Assembly: GCF_900129005.1 (NCBI RefSeq)
Contig: NZ_FQUN01000006.1
Coordinates: 124,001 to 188,000 of the forward strand
Source: Leeuwenhoekiella marinoflava DSM 3653
Lineage (GTDB): Bacteria; Bacteroidota; Bacteroidia; Flavobacteriales; Flavobacteriaceae
Direction of reading: 5' to 3'
Length of the DNA: 64,000 nucleotides
Shown: positions 51,334-61,389 of the stretch, piece by piece
Position numbering within the stretch: the first letter of the stretch is position 1
Layout: each line of letters opens with the position of its first letter
Translations under genes and position numbers: made by a program
Notes under the pieces: model-generated
What the model was told of the DNA's origin: nothing
Seen by the model: the letters and a program-made list of their open reading frames with translations, nothing else
The model's database searches: none

Positions 51334-52917
51334 TTGAAATTTAAAAGTGTCGTTTCAGTTTTTAGTATAATAATAATTGCTAGTACAGCATTTTTATTAA
51401 GCTGGAAGAGCCAACCAAAAAGTTCTCAGAAGGAGGAACCAACTAGTATTGAACTACATTTAGATTCTAAAAAGACCTTTCAACTTATAGATAATTTTGG
51501 AGCTTCTGATGCGTGGTCTGTACAATTTGTGGGCAGTAACTGGCCTTTACATAAAAGAGAGAAAATAGCAGATTTGTTGTTCAGTTTGGAAAATGATGAA
51601 TCTGGTAGTCCTAAAGGAATAGGTTTAAGCCTTTGGAGGTTTAATCTGGGTGCAGGAAGTGCTGAACAAGGTGAGCAAAGTGGTATTGGAGATGAATGGA
51701 GAAGAGCTGAATCTTTTCTAAGCGATGATGGCTCTTATGATTGGAACAAACAGCAAGGTCAAGTGTGGTTTGCAAATGCGGCTAAAAATAGAGGTGTAAA
51801 AGAGTTATTAATTTTTTCTAATAGCCCGCCGGTAAAATTCACTCGCAATAATAAAGCATATACGAGCAATAAAAACGAATCTAACCTTAATGCTGAGCAA
51901 GTAAAAGATTTTGCTATTTACCTAGCAGATGTAGCTCAGGGATTAGAGAACAAAGGCTTAAAAGTAGATTATATCAGTCCGGTAAATGAACCGCAGTGGG
52001 ATTGGGCAGACGGAGGTCAAGAAGGAACTCCTTTTTGGAATAGTGAGATTTCGAGCTTGGTAAAAGAATTAAGTAGACAACTTGACGAAAAAAATCTGGA
52101 CAGCATTTTTATTGATATAGCCGAGACAGCTCAAATTAACTACCTAGTAGAATCAGGAGACAAAAAGGGCAGAGGTGATGTTATCAATTCCTTTTTTAAT
52201 AAATCTTCAACAAATTATGTAGGTAATCTAAATCACGTAAGTCCTAGTGTATCTGCACACAGCTACTTCACAACATCTCCTTTTGCTAAAATGGTAGAAC
52301 AACGTGAAAAAGTGAATAGTGCTATAGTAAAGATTCCTGACTTGCATTTTTGGATGAGTGAATATTGTATTCTAGGTGATAATAACGGAGAGATTAACGG
52401 AAATGGTCGTGATTTGGGGGGTATGGAGTCTGCACTATATATGGCTCAAGTAATTCATAGTGATTTGGTGGTTGCAAATGCTAGTGCCTGGCATTGGTGG
52501 ACTGCAATTTCTGCTTATGATTATAAAGATGGCTTAGTCTATATTGATAAGAATAAAAATGACGGTAACTTTTATGAAAGTAAAATGCTCTGGGCTTTTG
52601 GTAATTATAGCAGGTTTATCAGACCGGGTTACCAACGTGTATCACTTAACGGAGTTAATGAAAATAAGCTAAATAAAGATTTTGTTTATTCAGCTTATAA
52701 AAGTCCTGACGCAAAAAAAACAGTGTTGGTTTTTATAAATGCAACTCCAGAAAGCAAAGAAGTCAATCTTAATTATGAAGACAGCTTCAAGTATTCAAAA
52801 ATTGAAAGTTATGTGACTTCAGAAGATTCTGATCTTGAAAGAAGAGTGTTGTTTATTAATGAGCAATTAGAAATTCCAGCAAAATCCGTTACAACATTTG
52901 TTTGTACTATGGAATAA
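51334..52917 (+). CDS. glycoside hydrolase family 30 enzyme (beta-1,6-galactanase/glucanase-like)
   Basis: This 527-residue secreted glycosidase has an N-terminal signal or anchor (SVFSIIIIASTAFLLSW). The start codon appears to be TTG at 51334, since no ATG precedes the hydrophobic segment. The (beta/alpha)8 barrel starts with LIDNFGASDAWSVQF. The acid/base Glu 219 is in ISPVNEPQWDWADG and the nucleophile Glu 343 in FWMSEYCILGDN. A C-terminal beta-sandwich side domain ends the chain. The SAWHWWTAISAYDYKDGLVY region resembles endo-beta-1,6-galactanases, which would fit pectic arabinogalactan, but the subfamily is uncertain. A terminator follows at 52978. Confidence 0.88.
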   Translation: MKFKSVVSVFSIIIIASTAFLLSWKSQPKSSQKEEPTSIELHLDSKKTFQLIDNFGASDAWSVQFVGSNWPLHKREKIADLLFSLENDESGSPKGIGLSLWRFNLGAGSAEQGEQSGIGDEWRRAESFLSDDGSYDWNKQQGQVWFANAAKNRGVKELLIFSNSPPVKFTRNNKAYTSNKNESNLNAEQVKDFAIYLADVAQGLENKGLKVDYISPVNEPQWDWADGGQEGTPFWNSEISSLVKELSRQLDEKNLDSIFIDIAETAQINYLVESGDKKGRGDVINSFFNKSSTNYVGNLNHVSPSVSAHSYFTTSPFAKMVEQREKVNSAIVKIPDLHFWMSEYCILGDNNGEINGNGRDLGGMESALYMAQVIHSDLVVANASAWHWWTAISAYDYKDGLVYIDKNKNDGNFYESKMLWAFGNYSRFIRPGYQRVSLNGVNENKLNKDFVYSAYKSPDAKKTVLVFINATPESKEVNLNYEDSFKYSKIESYVTSEDSDLERRVLFINEQLEIPAKSVTTFVCTME

Positions 52918-52977
52918 TAAATTTCTGTTTAAGTGTTAGTTATAAGTGTGTTATTTTGACATTGAACAGTTATAAAG

Positions 52978-52999
52978 CCTCAGTTTACTGAGGTTTTTT
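52978..52999 (+). terminator. intrinsic terminator after the GH30 gene
   Basis: CCTCAG (52978-52983) pairs with CTGAGG (52988-52993), followed by TTTTTTG. It separates the GH30 gene from the convergent AsmA-like gene. Confidence 0.85.
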
Positions 53000-53018
53000 G
53001 TTTTAAATAGGATTTTTT

Positions 53019-56000
53019 CTATTCTTTAGATCTTTTCAATTTGCTATTCCACAGTTTGATTTTGAACCGTAATTTTTGTTTTCTCTTCTTTTTACTTTCT
53101 TGATCTTGAACTAAGTTGATATAGAATTTAGCGCCAGCTTCCTCAAAAGAGGTTTTTTTCGGTAGAGATAGTCCTTCATTGGCTTTTAGATTTTTCCACG
53201 GGATAGACAACCAAATATTGACATATTCATCCAGTTTGATTTTTCCTTCAGCAAAAGCCTGAATGGCAGAAGATTGAAATTCAGTCCGTGGAATAATTAT
53301 TTCGCCATTTACCACTTTAAATGTTTGAACGATAGGTCTAAACTCTAATTCTTCAAATCGATCCTCTTTAAGTAAAACAACACTTTCCATCAAAGGTTTG
53401 TAGTTATGCAGCGTGAGGTTTTGTAGATTCAATTGCAGTTCACCGTTGAGGCTATCAGAATTTAAAGTTCCGTCATCATTGAGCATTCCTGTTGCCTGTA
53501 GGTTAAAGTTTATTAATCCGCCAAGTTTATCAGTATTTTTCAAGTTTTCATTCTTAAAATAATCAAGCCCTTCAACAATCTTTTTAAGATCTAAGTTAGT
53601 CGCTTCAATAGTAATAGTTACCGGTAGATGCTTAGGTTCAGAAATATTTGCAAGAGCTTCTATATGCAATTTACCATCATAAAAGTCTACATCACTTTTT
53701 TGAATTTTTAGGTTTTCCGTATTGTCAAAAAGAAGATACGTATCAAAATCTGTTAACCTTAAATTCTTGTGAATAAGGGTATCAATAGTAATGCTTCCCT
53801 GTGGATAATAGGAGTCATTAATAGTATTTAGAATGTCCTTCAGGTTTTGAATTTTTAAAGGTTTTTTATCTGAAGTGTCTTTAGTTTTTTTACTCGTATC
53901 GAAAAATGTCACCAGATCTGCAGTATCTAGGTAAGGAGAACTAATATCAAAAGTCGAAATATGCTCCTCGTTTTCTATCGAATTATTGATGAAATCAGAG
54001 AAATTATTAATCGATCCTGAAACATTCAATGTGCTTTTGCTTGGCAGATCTATGGTTAAGGTTTCCAGATTTGCAAAATCATTCTTGATCTCTAAGCGAA
54101 GACTGTCTATAGGAATCTGAATACCTGCCAACGGAAAATTTACTTTCGAGTCTACCAGTTTTAAAGTTCCTATTGCATCGGTATTAAATACGGCGAGATC
54201 TGATGCTTCTCCGTGATAATCGCCGGTAAACTCAAATTTTCCAGATTCAAATATAAAATTGACAGTCTTTAAATAATCATTTAAGTCTGCTGTATTACCA
54301 GAGGCCTTTGCCTCAAACTTAAAATCAAAGGGATTTTTTTTTTCAGCATTTTTAACTCTTTTTAAAGATTGAATGGTTCCCTTTAAAAATAACCGAGAAT
54401 TTTTATAATTGATCTTGAGATGATCCAATTTTAAAATAGAATCATTCTCAAAATATACCGAAGCATCAACATCTTTAGTAATTAAACCTTTGTATTTTAA
54501 GGAATCTATATTGAGCGAAACTTGAGGTTGCAATCTGTTTATATCTTTAAAGGCTTTTGATAATTCTCGGGATTTAGTTTCTGAAGTAAGAACATTTTTC
54601 TTGCTAAAAGAATTAACGACACCCATCCATTGATCCCCATCTACAAAAGGAGCTTTTATATTTAGAAAAACACTGCTTTTTGTTTCTTGGTTATCTAAAA
54701 GTATATTGGTGAAATTTTTAATATTTCCGTTTAAAACAAAGGGATGCAATGCGCCCACTTCAAGTTCAACCTGATCTAATATGATATTTGAATTTGCGAT
54801 ATTAACGGATAATGAATCAAAGTCGATATCGAAACCGGCGTTCGGGTAGTAGAAGCTTGCATTTTTTAGTTTTAAAATACCCCTGGCTTTATTCAGAAGT
54901 TGGTTGAATTCTTGAATGTTACCGGAAACATTCCCTGAAAAGTCAAAGTTACCGGCTCTTATATCTACTAATTTGATATCAAATAAATCTTGAAAAATAG
55001 CAATAGGTCCTTTAGTTTTTGCTTGTACATTGAGGTGAAGCGGCTGTTTAATTGCAATATCTTTTCTGGGAACAATTAAGTTTCCTTTTAAATTGGTTTT
55101 AGATTTCTGATAATTGATGTAAAAGTCATTAATGGTAATTATCTCAGGGCTAGTCAATTGAATGTCTGAGCTTAGATTTTGATATTGAATTGCGTTGTAA
55201 ACAACATGGTCTAATTTGAGTTTAAACCGCGGCTGAAATTTATGAAAAACTGCGGTGAGTATTTGATTGATATTTTTACGATCATCCTTGTTTTTATCAG
55301 ATTCCGGAATCATTTTCTTGGCTGTAGAAATGAGTTCATCTACATTTAAATAGCCAGATTTTAACTCCACAAAACTGCTGGTAGGCTCTAATGGATTATT
55401 TGAAATCAAAGAGGAAATATTATTGAGATATCCTGTAAAAACGAGGTTTTCGCTTTTTTCTAATTCGATACTCAATTCTTCTAGAAATGATTTTTTATTA
55501 GCTAAACTTAGTTTGATGGTTTTTACAGGTAATTGTAAGCCATTTTTTTTGAGAATAACCTGAGTATTATTGAGTAAAAAGCTTCCTTCCGCAAAATTAA
55601 AAAGCTGCTCAAGATGGTCAATATCGCCTCTAACCTTGGTATTTAATTCGAAATTTCCACCTTTAAAATCAAAATCATCATTCTTTAAAACCTGTGCGAG
55701 CGATTCATTTTTACCTTCTATATTTAAATTAGCAGCGACATAATTGGGGTACTCAGGAGTAGATTGATAATAACTGTTATCCAACTTTAGCTCCATGCCT
55801 TCAAGGTTACCGGTGACCTCTTTGAAGAATATTTTTATATCCTCTTTAGTTCCTTTTTTACTTTGGATGCTGTCAGATATGTAAATCTTATTTGTGAGAT
55901 ATCCTTTAAAATTAGTATTTGACAGGGTATATTTATCGTTATAACTAGCTGTGTTAGCTGTACTTTTAAACCTAGCATTAATCTCTGGAGTATTTTTAAA

Positions 56001-56972
56001 TTGAAATAAGCCATCAAGTGTCAAACTCGTTTGAATGGGGTTTGATATTACAAATGGAGCAATCTTCTTTGCAATACTATCAGAAAGAAATTTTTGTAAA
56101 GAACCGAATTTCAGATTGTCATTAGAGAGATTTATATGATATGCAGGTTCTAGCAAATTAAAACTAGAACTTATGGTAAATCGCTCATCGTCTATGCTTA
56201 GAATAAACTCGGATATATTTAAAACATTTTCATTAGTATCTAAGGAAAATTTGGGTTTGCCAGATACTTCGGTTGATTTTAAAAAGCTACCTTTTTGTGT
56301 ATTAAACCCTAATTTATTGATACTAGCTTCAAAACTAAAAGACCCACTTATCAGTGATTTAGTCTTTTTGAGTTGACCACGAATATTATAAAACTCTAAA
56401 TTGAAATCTTTATGAAATATACTATCCTTAGCAACATATTTTAATTCTTTTATTCTAAAACTTGTTGCTTTGAGATCTATCCAGGATGGAAATGAAATAG
56501 AGGCTTTATGATTTTGAAGTTTATTTAATTTTTGCTTTATGTGATAATCATAAGATTTATCAGAGACCATTTCAGAATAAATTGAAGCGTTGTTAATCGT
56601 AATATTTTTAAACTGAAAATCTCCTCGAATTAAATCGCTGGCACTAATAGTGACCAATGCCTTATCAATGACAATTGATTTTCTTTTAAAAGAAATCGTG
56701 TCCCTTTCACTTTGAGATATATCGTTAATTGTAAAACCAACGTTAGGAAAACCGGTTAAAAAATTAGCTTCTACGTCACCAATCTCTAAAGTTCCTTCGT
56801 GATTGGCGTTATACCACTCCTGTAAACCATTTACAATTAAGTTACGGCTTTGCCAGCCCAATATGAATAAACCAATGGGGACTAAAATAATAAGCCCTAA
56901 AATAAGTCCAAGACGGCGTAAACGTTTGGTTGATTTAGGTTTATTTTTCTTTGTGATAGGATGAATTGTCAA
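53019..56972 (-). CDS. AsmA-family (AsmA-like C-terminal) giant envelope protein
   Basis: This 1317-residue protein is anchored by one N-terminal membrane helix (about residues 22-45: LGLILGLIILVPIGLFILGW) after a basic cytoplasmic tail. The long remainder is made of repeated beta-rich segments, for example FKNITINNASIYSEM, GNFDFSGNVSGNIQEFNQLL, LTIDLPSKSTLNVSGSINNF and a C-terminal FAEGKIKLDEYVNIWLSIPW. This is the AsmA/TamB-type bridge architecture, used for lipid transport or outer-membrane homeostasis. It is a stand-alone gene; a link to the neighbouring glycan genes is not evident. Confidence 0.85.
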   Translation of the reverse strand: MTIHPITKKNKPKSTKRLRRLGLILGLIILVPIGLFILGWQSRNLIVNGLQEWYNANHEGTLEIGDVEANFLTGFPNVGFTINDISQSERDTISFKRKSIVIDKALVTISASDLIRGDFQFKNITINNASIYSEMVSDKSYDYHIKQKLNKLQNHKASISFPSWIDLKATSFRIKELKYVAKDSIFHKDFNLEFYNIRGQLKKTKSLISGSFSFEASINKLGFNTQKGSFLKSTEVSGKPKFSLDTNENVLNISEFILSIDDERFTISSSFNLLEPAYHINLSNDNLKFGSLQKFLSDSIAKKIAPFVISNPIQTSLTLDGLFQFKNTPEINARFKSTANTASYNDKYTLSNTNFKGYLTNKIYISDSIQSKKGTKEDIKIFFKEVTGNLEGMELKLDNSYYQSTPEYPNYVAANLNIEGKNESLAQVLKNDDFDFKGGNFELNTKVRGDIDHLEQLFNFAEGSFLLNNTQVILKKNGLQLPVKTIKLSLANKKSFLEELSIELEKSENLVFTGYLNNISSLISNNPLEPTSSFVELKSGYLNVDELISTAKKMIPESDKNKDDRKNINQILTAVFHKFQPRFKLKLDHVVYNAIQYQNLSSDIQLTSPEIITINDFYINYQKSKTNLKGNLIVPRKDIAIKQPLHLNVQAKTKGPIAIFQDLFDIKLVDIRAGNFDFSGNVSGNIQEFNQLLNKARGILKLKNASFYYPNAGFDIDFDSLSVNIANSNIILDQVELEVGALHPFVLNGNIKNFTNILLDNQETKSSVFLNIKAPFVDGDQWMGVVNSFSKKNVLTSETKSRELSKAFKDINRLQPQVSLNIDSLKYKGLITKDVDASVYFENDSILKLDHLKINYKNSRLFLKGTIQSLKRVKNAEKKNPFDFKFEAKASGNTADLNDYLKTVNFIFESGKFEFTGDYHGEASDLAVFNTDAIGTLKLVDSKVNFPLAGIQIPIDSLRLEIKNDFANLETLTIDLPSKSTLNVSGSINNFSDFINNSIENEEHISTFDISSPYLDTADLVTFFDTSKKTKDTSDKKPLKIQNLKDILNTINDSYYPQGSITIDTLIHKNLRLTDFDTYLLFDNTENLKIQKSDVDFYDGKLHIEALANISEPKHLPVTITIEATNLDLKKIVEGLDYFKNENLKNTDKLGGLINFNLQATGMLNDDGTLNSDSLNGELQLNLQNLTLHNYKPLMESVVLLKEDRFEELEFRPIVQTFKVVNGEIIIPRTEFQSSAIQAFAEGKIKLDEYVNIWLSIPWKNLKANEGLSLPKKTSFEEAGAKFYINLVQDQESKKKRKQKLRFKIKLWNSKLKRSKE

Positions 56973-57166
56973 ATGTTATTTTAAAGTAAAATATGAAAAA
57001 TAGTTATTTGTTAGCTTTTTCGAGCAATTAGAAGTCAGCTGCTAGGTAGGAACTATCAAAAATAGTCTAGAAATATCCTAAAGTTGATTAAGTAATTCAA
57101 AAGAATTATAATGTAATTCTGAGTCTGACAAGTTGCATATGTAATTAAGATTATAGAGGTCGGTAG

Positions 57167-57652
57167 TTAGTTGCATTCAATTTGCTTGCCATACACTTTG
57201 TCCTTGTTGATCATTTTAGTAATTAGATTATTGAATATTGTGGCTTTGCTTTGTGAGTGGTTAATCCTAAAACAAAACTCATTAAAATATCTATTGAAAT
57301 CGCTCACCCAAGAACTGGTTGTTCTTATCCAGAACTTGATCTGATGAATTTTGGTACTGGTAGCCATCTTGAAGACAATAAAAAAAGCCTTGTGCATACC
57401 AAACTTAACTTTATGAAAAAGCGTATTGAAAGTAGCGGACTCCTGGAGCGAACAGATATTGCATGTTCTTGAGAAATCCTTTCTTGCCTGAGGTTTTTTA
57501 TGGCCACACTTACGGCACTTAAATCCATCATTCCATTTAATCTCAGCCAGGTATTCTTTACAATTTTCATCAGTTTTGAACCGATCAGAGAACTCTAGGA
57601 GATTTTGACCCTTGAAACTATTCATATGATCCCTATATTTGGTGTCTTCCAA
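57167..57652 (-). pseudogene. IS1595-family transposase with its catalytic core deleted
   Basis: This 161-residue ORF keeps the zinc-ribbon start of IS1595 transposases (CKEYLAEIKWNDGFKCRKCG, CNICSLQESATFNTLFHKVK, FGMHKAFFIVFKMATSTK). It then jumps straight to the family C-terminus (HQIKFWIRTTSSWVSDFNRY, FNEFCFRINHSQSKATIFNN). The roughly 140 residues with the DDE/DDN catalytic triad are missing, yet the frame is kept. An 8-bp inverted pair, TATAGAGG (57152-57159) and CCTCTATA (57673-57680), flanks the ORF and may belong to the ends. It cannot transpose by itself. Confidence 0.85.
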
Positions 57653-57735
57653 GATATGAGTTTAAATACTTGCCTCTATATAGTTATATGGATGTGTTGA
57701 TAATTTGAAATATTGAATGTAAATCAGAATAATAA

Positions 57736-58638
57736 TTATTTCTGATAATTTGCCGGGCTAACTCCTATTCTTTGAGAAAATGTAGATGAAAAATGCTGAA
57801 CAGAAGAGAAACCACAAGCGAACGCAATATCAGACATACTGTAATTTGAAGCTTTGATCATTTCTATGGCTTTTTCTATTTTCAAATTGATAATAAAGCT
57901 ATTTGGAGGATAACCTGTCAATTTCTTCACCTCATAAGTAAATTTTGTTTTCCCCATTCCAAACAAAGTGGCAAGATCTTCAATAATCCATTTTTTATTT
58001 AAATCTTTATTAACTACTTGGGTAAGTCTCTCTATAAAATTATCCTCTTCAGAAATTTGTTGTTCTCGTAAGGATAAATAGCGATTGAGATCAATAAAAA
58101 AATTCTCTATAATATTACCTACCATAGTTTTAAAACCCTTTTCTTGGTTCTTTAGTTCTTTCTCAAGTTCAATAAAGTACTTTTTAAAGACTTTTGCTTT
58201 TTCTATGACAATAACATTTTCAGAAGTCATCATAGAGCCTAGATTTTCTTGAAATTTTTTAGAAAGCTTAGTCCATTTTCCAAGGTTTAAAGGCGTGTCA
58301 ACTGAGAATTCTTCTGGTTTTATAACAATCCAGTTGATATGGCCAATATCCATTTTACCTTCCGGACTGCCATTTAGTTGCCAAGGAGTTGTGACCGATA
58401 GATTATCGGGAAGCAATTCTACTTCAGTATTATCTACTACCCATTTGTATTTACCACTTTTTACAAAATGAATTTCAATACCATCATTCAAATGCGGACG
58501 CATATTTTCATCCATTCTTACCTTGGAAAATTTCATACTACCAAATTGTTTGATATAGGGAACGCTTTTTAAAGGACCTAAGTTTTCCGGATGCCACCAG
58601 ATCCCTTGATTACCTTCTTTATTATTTATAGCAGACAT
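57736..58638 (-). CDS. AraC-family transcriptional regulator
   Basis: This 300-residue regulator has an N-terminal cupin-like domain (about residues 45-165: LNDGIEIHFVKSGKYKWVVD, VTTPWQLNGSPEG, HINWIVI). The C-terminal AraC HTH (about 205-298) shows WIIEDLATLFGMGKTKFTYE, VKKLTGYPPNSFIINLKIEK, SMSDIAFACGFSSVQHFSST and FSQRIGVSPANY. It is divergent from the beta-helix enzyme at 58871, with a 232-bp gap, and probably controls that glycan operon in response to a sugar. The cupin suggests ligand sensing in the cytoplasm. Confidence 0.92.
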   Translation of the reverse strand: MSAINNKEGNQGIWWHPENLGPLKSVPYIKQFGSMKFSKVRMDENMRPHLNDGIEIHFVKSGKYKWVVDNTEVELLPDNLSVTTPWQLNGSPEGKMDIGHINWIVIKPEEFSVDTPLNLGKWTKLSKKFQENLGSMMTSENVIVIEKAKVFKKYFIELEKELKNQEKGFKTMVGNIIENFFIDLNRYLSLREQQISEEDNFIERLTQVVNKDLNKKWIIEDLATLFGMGKTKFTYEVKKLTGYPPNSFIINLKIEKAIEMIKASNYSMSDIAFACGFSSVQHFSSTFSQRIGVSPANYQK

Positions 58639-58870
58639 TTAAATGAATATATGTAGTGATTAAAATGAAGTTCAATTTATGATATAACGATAAAAGCTTT
58701 TATAAAATTGACCGTTGTTTGAAAATATCATTAAAAAAACTCTAAAATATTAAACTTACCGAGAATTTAAACGAGATCTTAAAATTGATTTGTTTCCAAA
58801 TTGTTAATGAAGATTCTTAAGTTTAATTGAAAATTAGAACTATTTTCTAATCAATTTCAATTCAAGATTA

Positions 58871-61366
58871 ATGAACGTAAATTTTTTACAAAGGCTAGTA
58901 GTATTATTTATAGTCATCATTACTGCATATACGAGTAATGCTGCTGAGATATGGGTTTCTCCAGAAGGAAATGATTTAAATGCAGGGACAAAAAATGAAC
59001 CTTTTGCCACCGTAAATAGAGCATTGCGCAAGGCAAGAGAAATGCGAAGACTCAGTCAATCTGATATAGAAGGCGGAATTAAAATTATTTTAAAAGACGG
59101 CACTTATTATTTACCAGAACCTGTATTTATTAGACCGGAAGATTCTGGTTCTGAGATCAGTACTACATCGATTGAATCCGAGCCTTTTGCAAAACCTGTT
59201 TTATCCGGAGGTATTGAAATAGCAGGGTGGAAACCTTCAAAATCGATAAACGGTTTAAAACCGGGTATTATATGGGAAATTGATGTTCCTAAAAAAGCAG
59301 GATCTGTTTTAAATTTTAGACAGTTTTGGGTTAATGGGAAAAAAGCAATAAGAGCTAAAAATACAAGAGGTTCTGAAATGCAACGGATTTTATCATGGGA
59401 TAAAAATACCGAATCGTGTTGGATTCCAATTGATTCAGAAGAATTCAATTTTGAACCCGGAATGGAGCTATTTATTCAGCAGTGGTGGGCTATAGCTAAT
59501 TTGAGAATAAAAGAGGTTGAAGTACATCAAGATAGTGCTAAAGTAAGCTTTGAAAACCCCGAGAGCCGCATACAAAATGAACATCCATGGCCTGCTCCGT
59601 GGATATCAGAAAAAACCGGTAATTCACCTTTTTTCTTAAATAATGCATTGAGTTTTTTAGACGAGCCAGGCGAGTGGTATTTTGATAATTCAAAATCAAA
59701 AATTTACTATTATCCCAGAGCTGGAGAGGATTTAAAATCTAAAGCAGTAATTCCATTTTTAGAAAATCTCGTTTCAATTACAGGAACAGTAGATAACCCA
59801 GTTCATCACATAGGTTTTAAGAATATTTCTTTTGAATACAGTAACTGGCTACGACCATCTTTAAAAGGTCACGTTCCACTACAGGCTGGTATGTATTTGT
59901 TAGATGCTTACAAGCTTCAAACTCCTGGTACTCCAGATAAAGCAGGTCTAGAAAATCAAGCATGGATAGGAAGACCCAGAGCAGCTGTTGAAGTTAATTA
60001 TGCTAATAATACTGTATTTGAAGCTTGTAGTTTTCAGCATTTATCTTCTACAGGATTGGATTATCATAAAGGCACTAAAAATAATACTATAAAAGGCAAT
60101 TTGTTTAAGGATATTGGAGGGAGTGGTATCAATATCGGTGTTTTCTCAGACGAAGCTTTTGAAACACATTTGCCGTACAATCCTAAGGACACTCGAGAGA
60201 TTAGTTCGGGTAATAAAATTACAGATAATCTAATCACAGATGTTACTAATGAAGATTGGGGTACAGTAGGTATTAGTGCTGGCTATGTGAAAGATATTCT
60301 TATCGCACATAACGAGATTTCAGATGTATCTTACTCAGGGATTAGTTTAGGATGGGGGTGGACGCAGTCTGAAAATGCAATGCGTGGAAATAGAGTGCTG
60401 GCAAACAAAATACATCATTATGGGAAACACCTTTATGATGTTGCCGGAGTTTATACACTATCAGCTCAACCTGAAACGAGTATAGAAGAAAATGTCATTT
60501 ATGATATTTACAAAAATCCTTATGCACACGACCCGTATCACTGGTTTTACCTATATACTGATGAGGGGTCTTCACACATAACCGTAAAGGACAATTGGGT
60601 TCCTGCTCAGAAATTTTTGCAAAATGCAAATGGTCCCGGAAATATCTGGGAAAATAACAATGCCTTTGTAAATGATATAATAAAACAAAAAGCAGGTATT
60701 AGAGCACCTTATAAAAATTTACTTAAAGAGGTGGTAATAGATGAGCAATGGCCGTTAAAAGAAATTCCTCAATTCGCAGCTGTAGAAATTATAGGGACCA
60801 GCTTAGATATTTCAAAAATTAAAGAAGCTGCACAATCTAGAGGCTTTATAGATCCTAAAGTTTACAAATGGAAGAATCATGTGGTTATACACGGAAAGCT
60901 CAATTATATTGAAAAATTTAAAAATGATTTAAGTGATCTTTTTCCCAAAGCTGAACTAAAAACGTATCAGCATCCCATTTATGATTATAAAAAGAATGAA
61001 AGATGTTCTGATACTAAAATGGCTTCAGAATGGGATCATATCCTATTAACAGCAAACCTCGTAGAAGATGCTCAATTACAAAAAGAATATATAGACTATC
61101 ATACTTCACAATTTGAAGAGTGGCCTGAAGTAGCAGAAGGGTTTTGTAATGGTGATTTTCAGCAATTACAGATATTCAAAAACGGAAATCAATTAATGCT
61201 GACAATAAGTATTCCCAAAGATGCAGCTTTTGAAAAGCTAAATCCGTTAACGCTAAAAAATAATTCCAGAATGGAAGCATGGAACTCAATTATGTCAAAA
61301 TATCAGACGGGAATTAAAGGAACTAAAAAAAGTGAAGTCTGGGTATTTCTAGACCCAATAGAATAA
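58871..61366 (+). CDS. secreted right-handed beta-helix enzyme (GH141-like) with C-terminal mutarotase-like domain
   Basis: This is an 831-residue protein with a signal peptide (residues 1-24, TSNAAE). Residues about 25-630 resemble GH141 beta-helix glycosidases: IWVSPEGNDLNAGTKNEPFA, GGIEIAGWKPS, FWVNGKKAIRAKNTRG, RAAVEVNYANNTVFEACSFQ, NPYAHDPYHWFYLYTDEGSS. GH141 includes alpha-fucosidases acting on plant pectin. Residues about 720-830 resemble the L-rhamnose/L-fucose mutarotase fold: TANLVEDAQLQKEYIDYHTS, EEWPEVAEGF, LQIFKNGNQLMLTISIP, WVFLDPIE. A fusion of a hydrolase and a mutarotase is unusual. The GH31 gene starts 24 bp downstream, so the two are likely cotranscribed. The GH141 call is by resemblance. 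Confidence 0.75.
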   Translation: MNVNFLQRLVVLFIVIITAYTSNAAEIWVSPEGNDLNAGTKNEPFATVNRALRKAREMRRLSQSDIEGGIKIILKDGTYYLPEPVFIRPEDSGSEISTTSIESEPFAKPVLSGGIEIAGWKPSKSINGLKPGIIWEIDVPKKAGSVLNFRQFWVNGKKAIRAKNTRGSEMQRILSWDKNTESCWIPIDSEEFNFEPGMELFIQQWWAIANLRIKEVEVHQDSAKVSFENPESRIQNEHPWPAPWISEKTGNSPFFLNNALSFLDEPGEWYFDNSKSKIYYYPRAGEDLKSKAVIPFLENLVSITGTVDNPVHHIGFKNISFEYSNWLRPSLKGHVPLQAGMYLLDAYKLQTPGTPDKAGLENQAWIGRPRAAVEVNYANNTVFEACSFQHLSSTGLDYHKGTKNNTIKGNLFKDIGGSGINIGVFSDEAFETHLPYNPKDTREISSGNKITDNLITDVTNEDWGTVGISAGYVKDILIAHNEISDVSYSGISLGWGWTQSENAMRGNRVLANKIHHYGKHLYDVAGVYTLSAQPETSIEENVIYDIYKNPYAHDPYHWFYLYTDEGSSHITVKDNWVPAQKFLQNANGPGNIWENNNAFVNDIIKQKAGIRAPYKNLLKEVVIDEQWPLKEIPQFAAVEIIGTSLDISKIKEAAQSRGFIDPKVYKWKNHVVIHGKLNYIEKFKNDLSDLFPKAELKTYQHPIYDYKKNERCSDTKMASEWDHILLTANLVEDAQLQKEYIDYHTSQFEEWPEVAEGFCNGDFQQLQIFKNGNQLMLTISIPKDAAFEKLNPLTLKNNSRMEAWNSIMSKYQTGIKGTKKSEVWVFLDPIE

Positions 61367-61389
61367 GTATTCCTAGTTATTACAATTAT

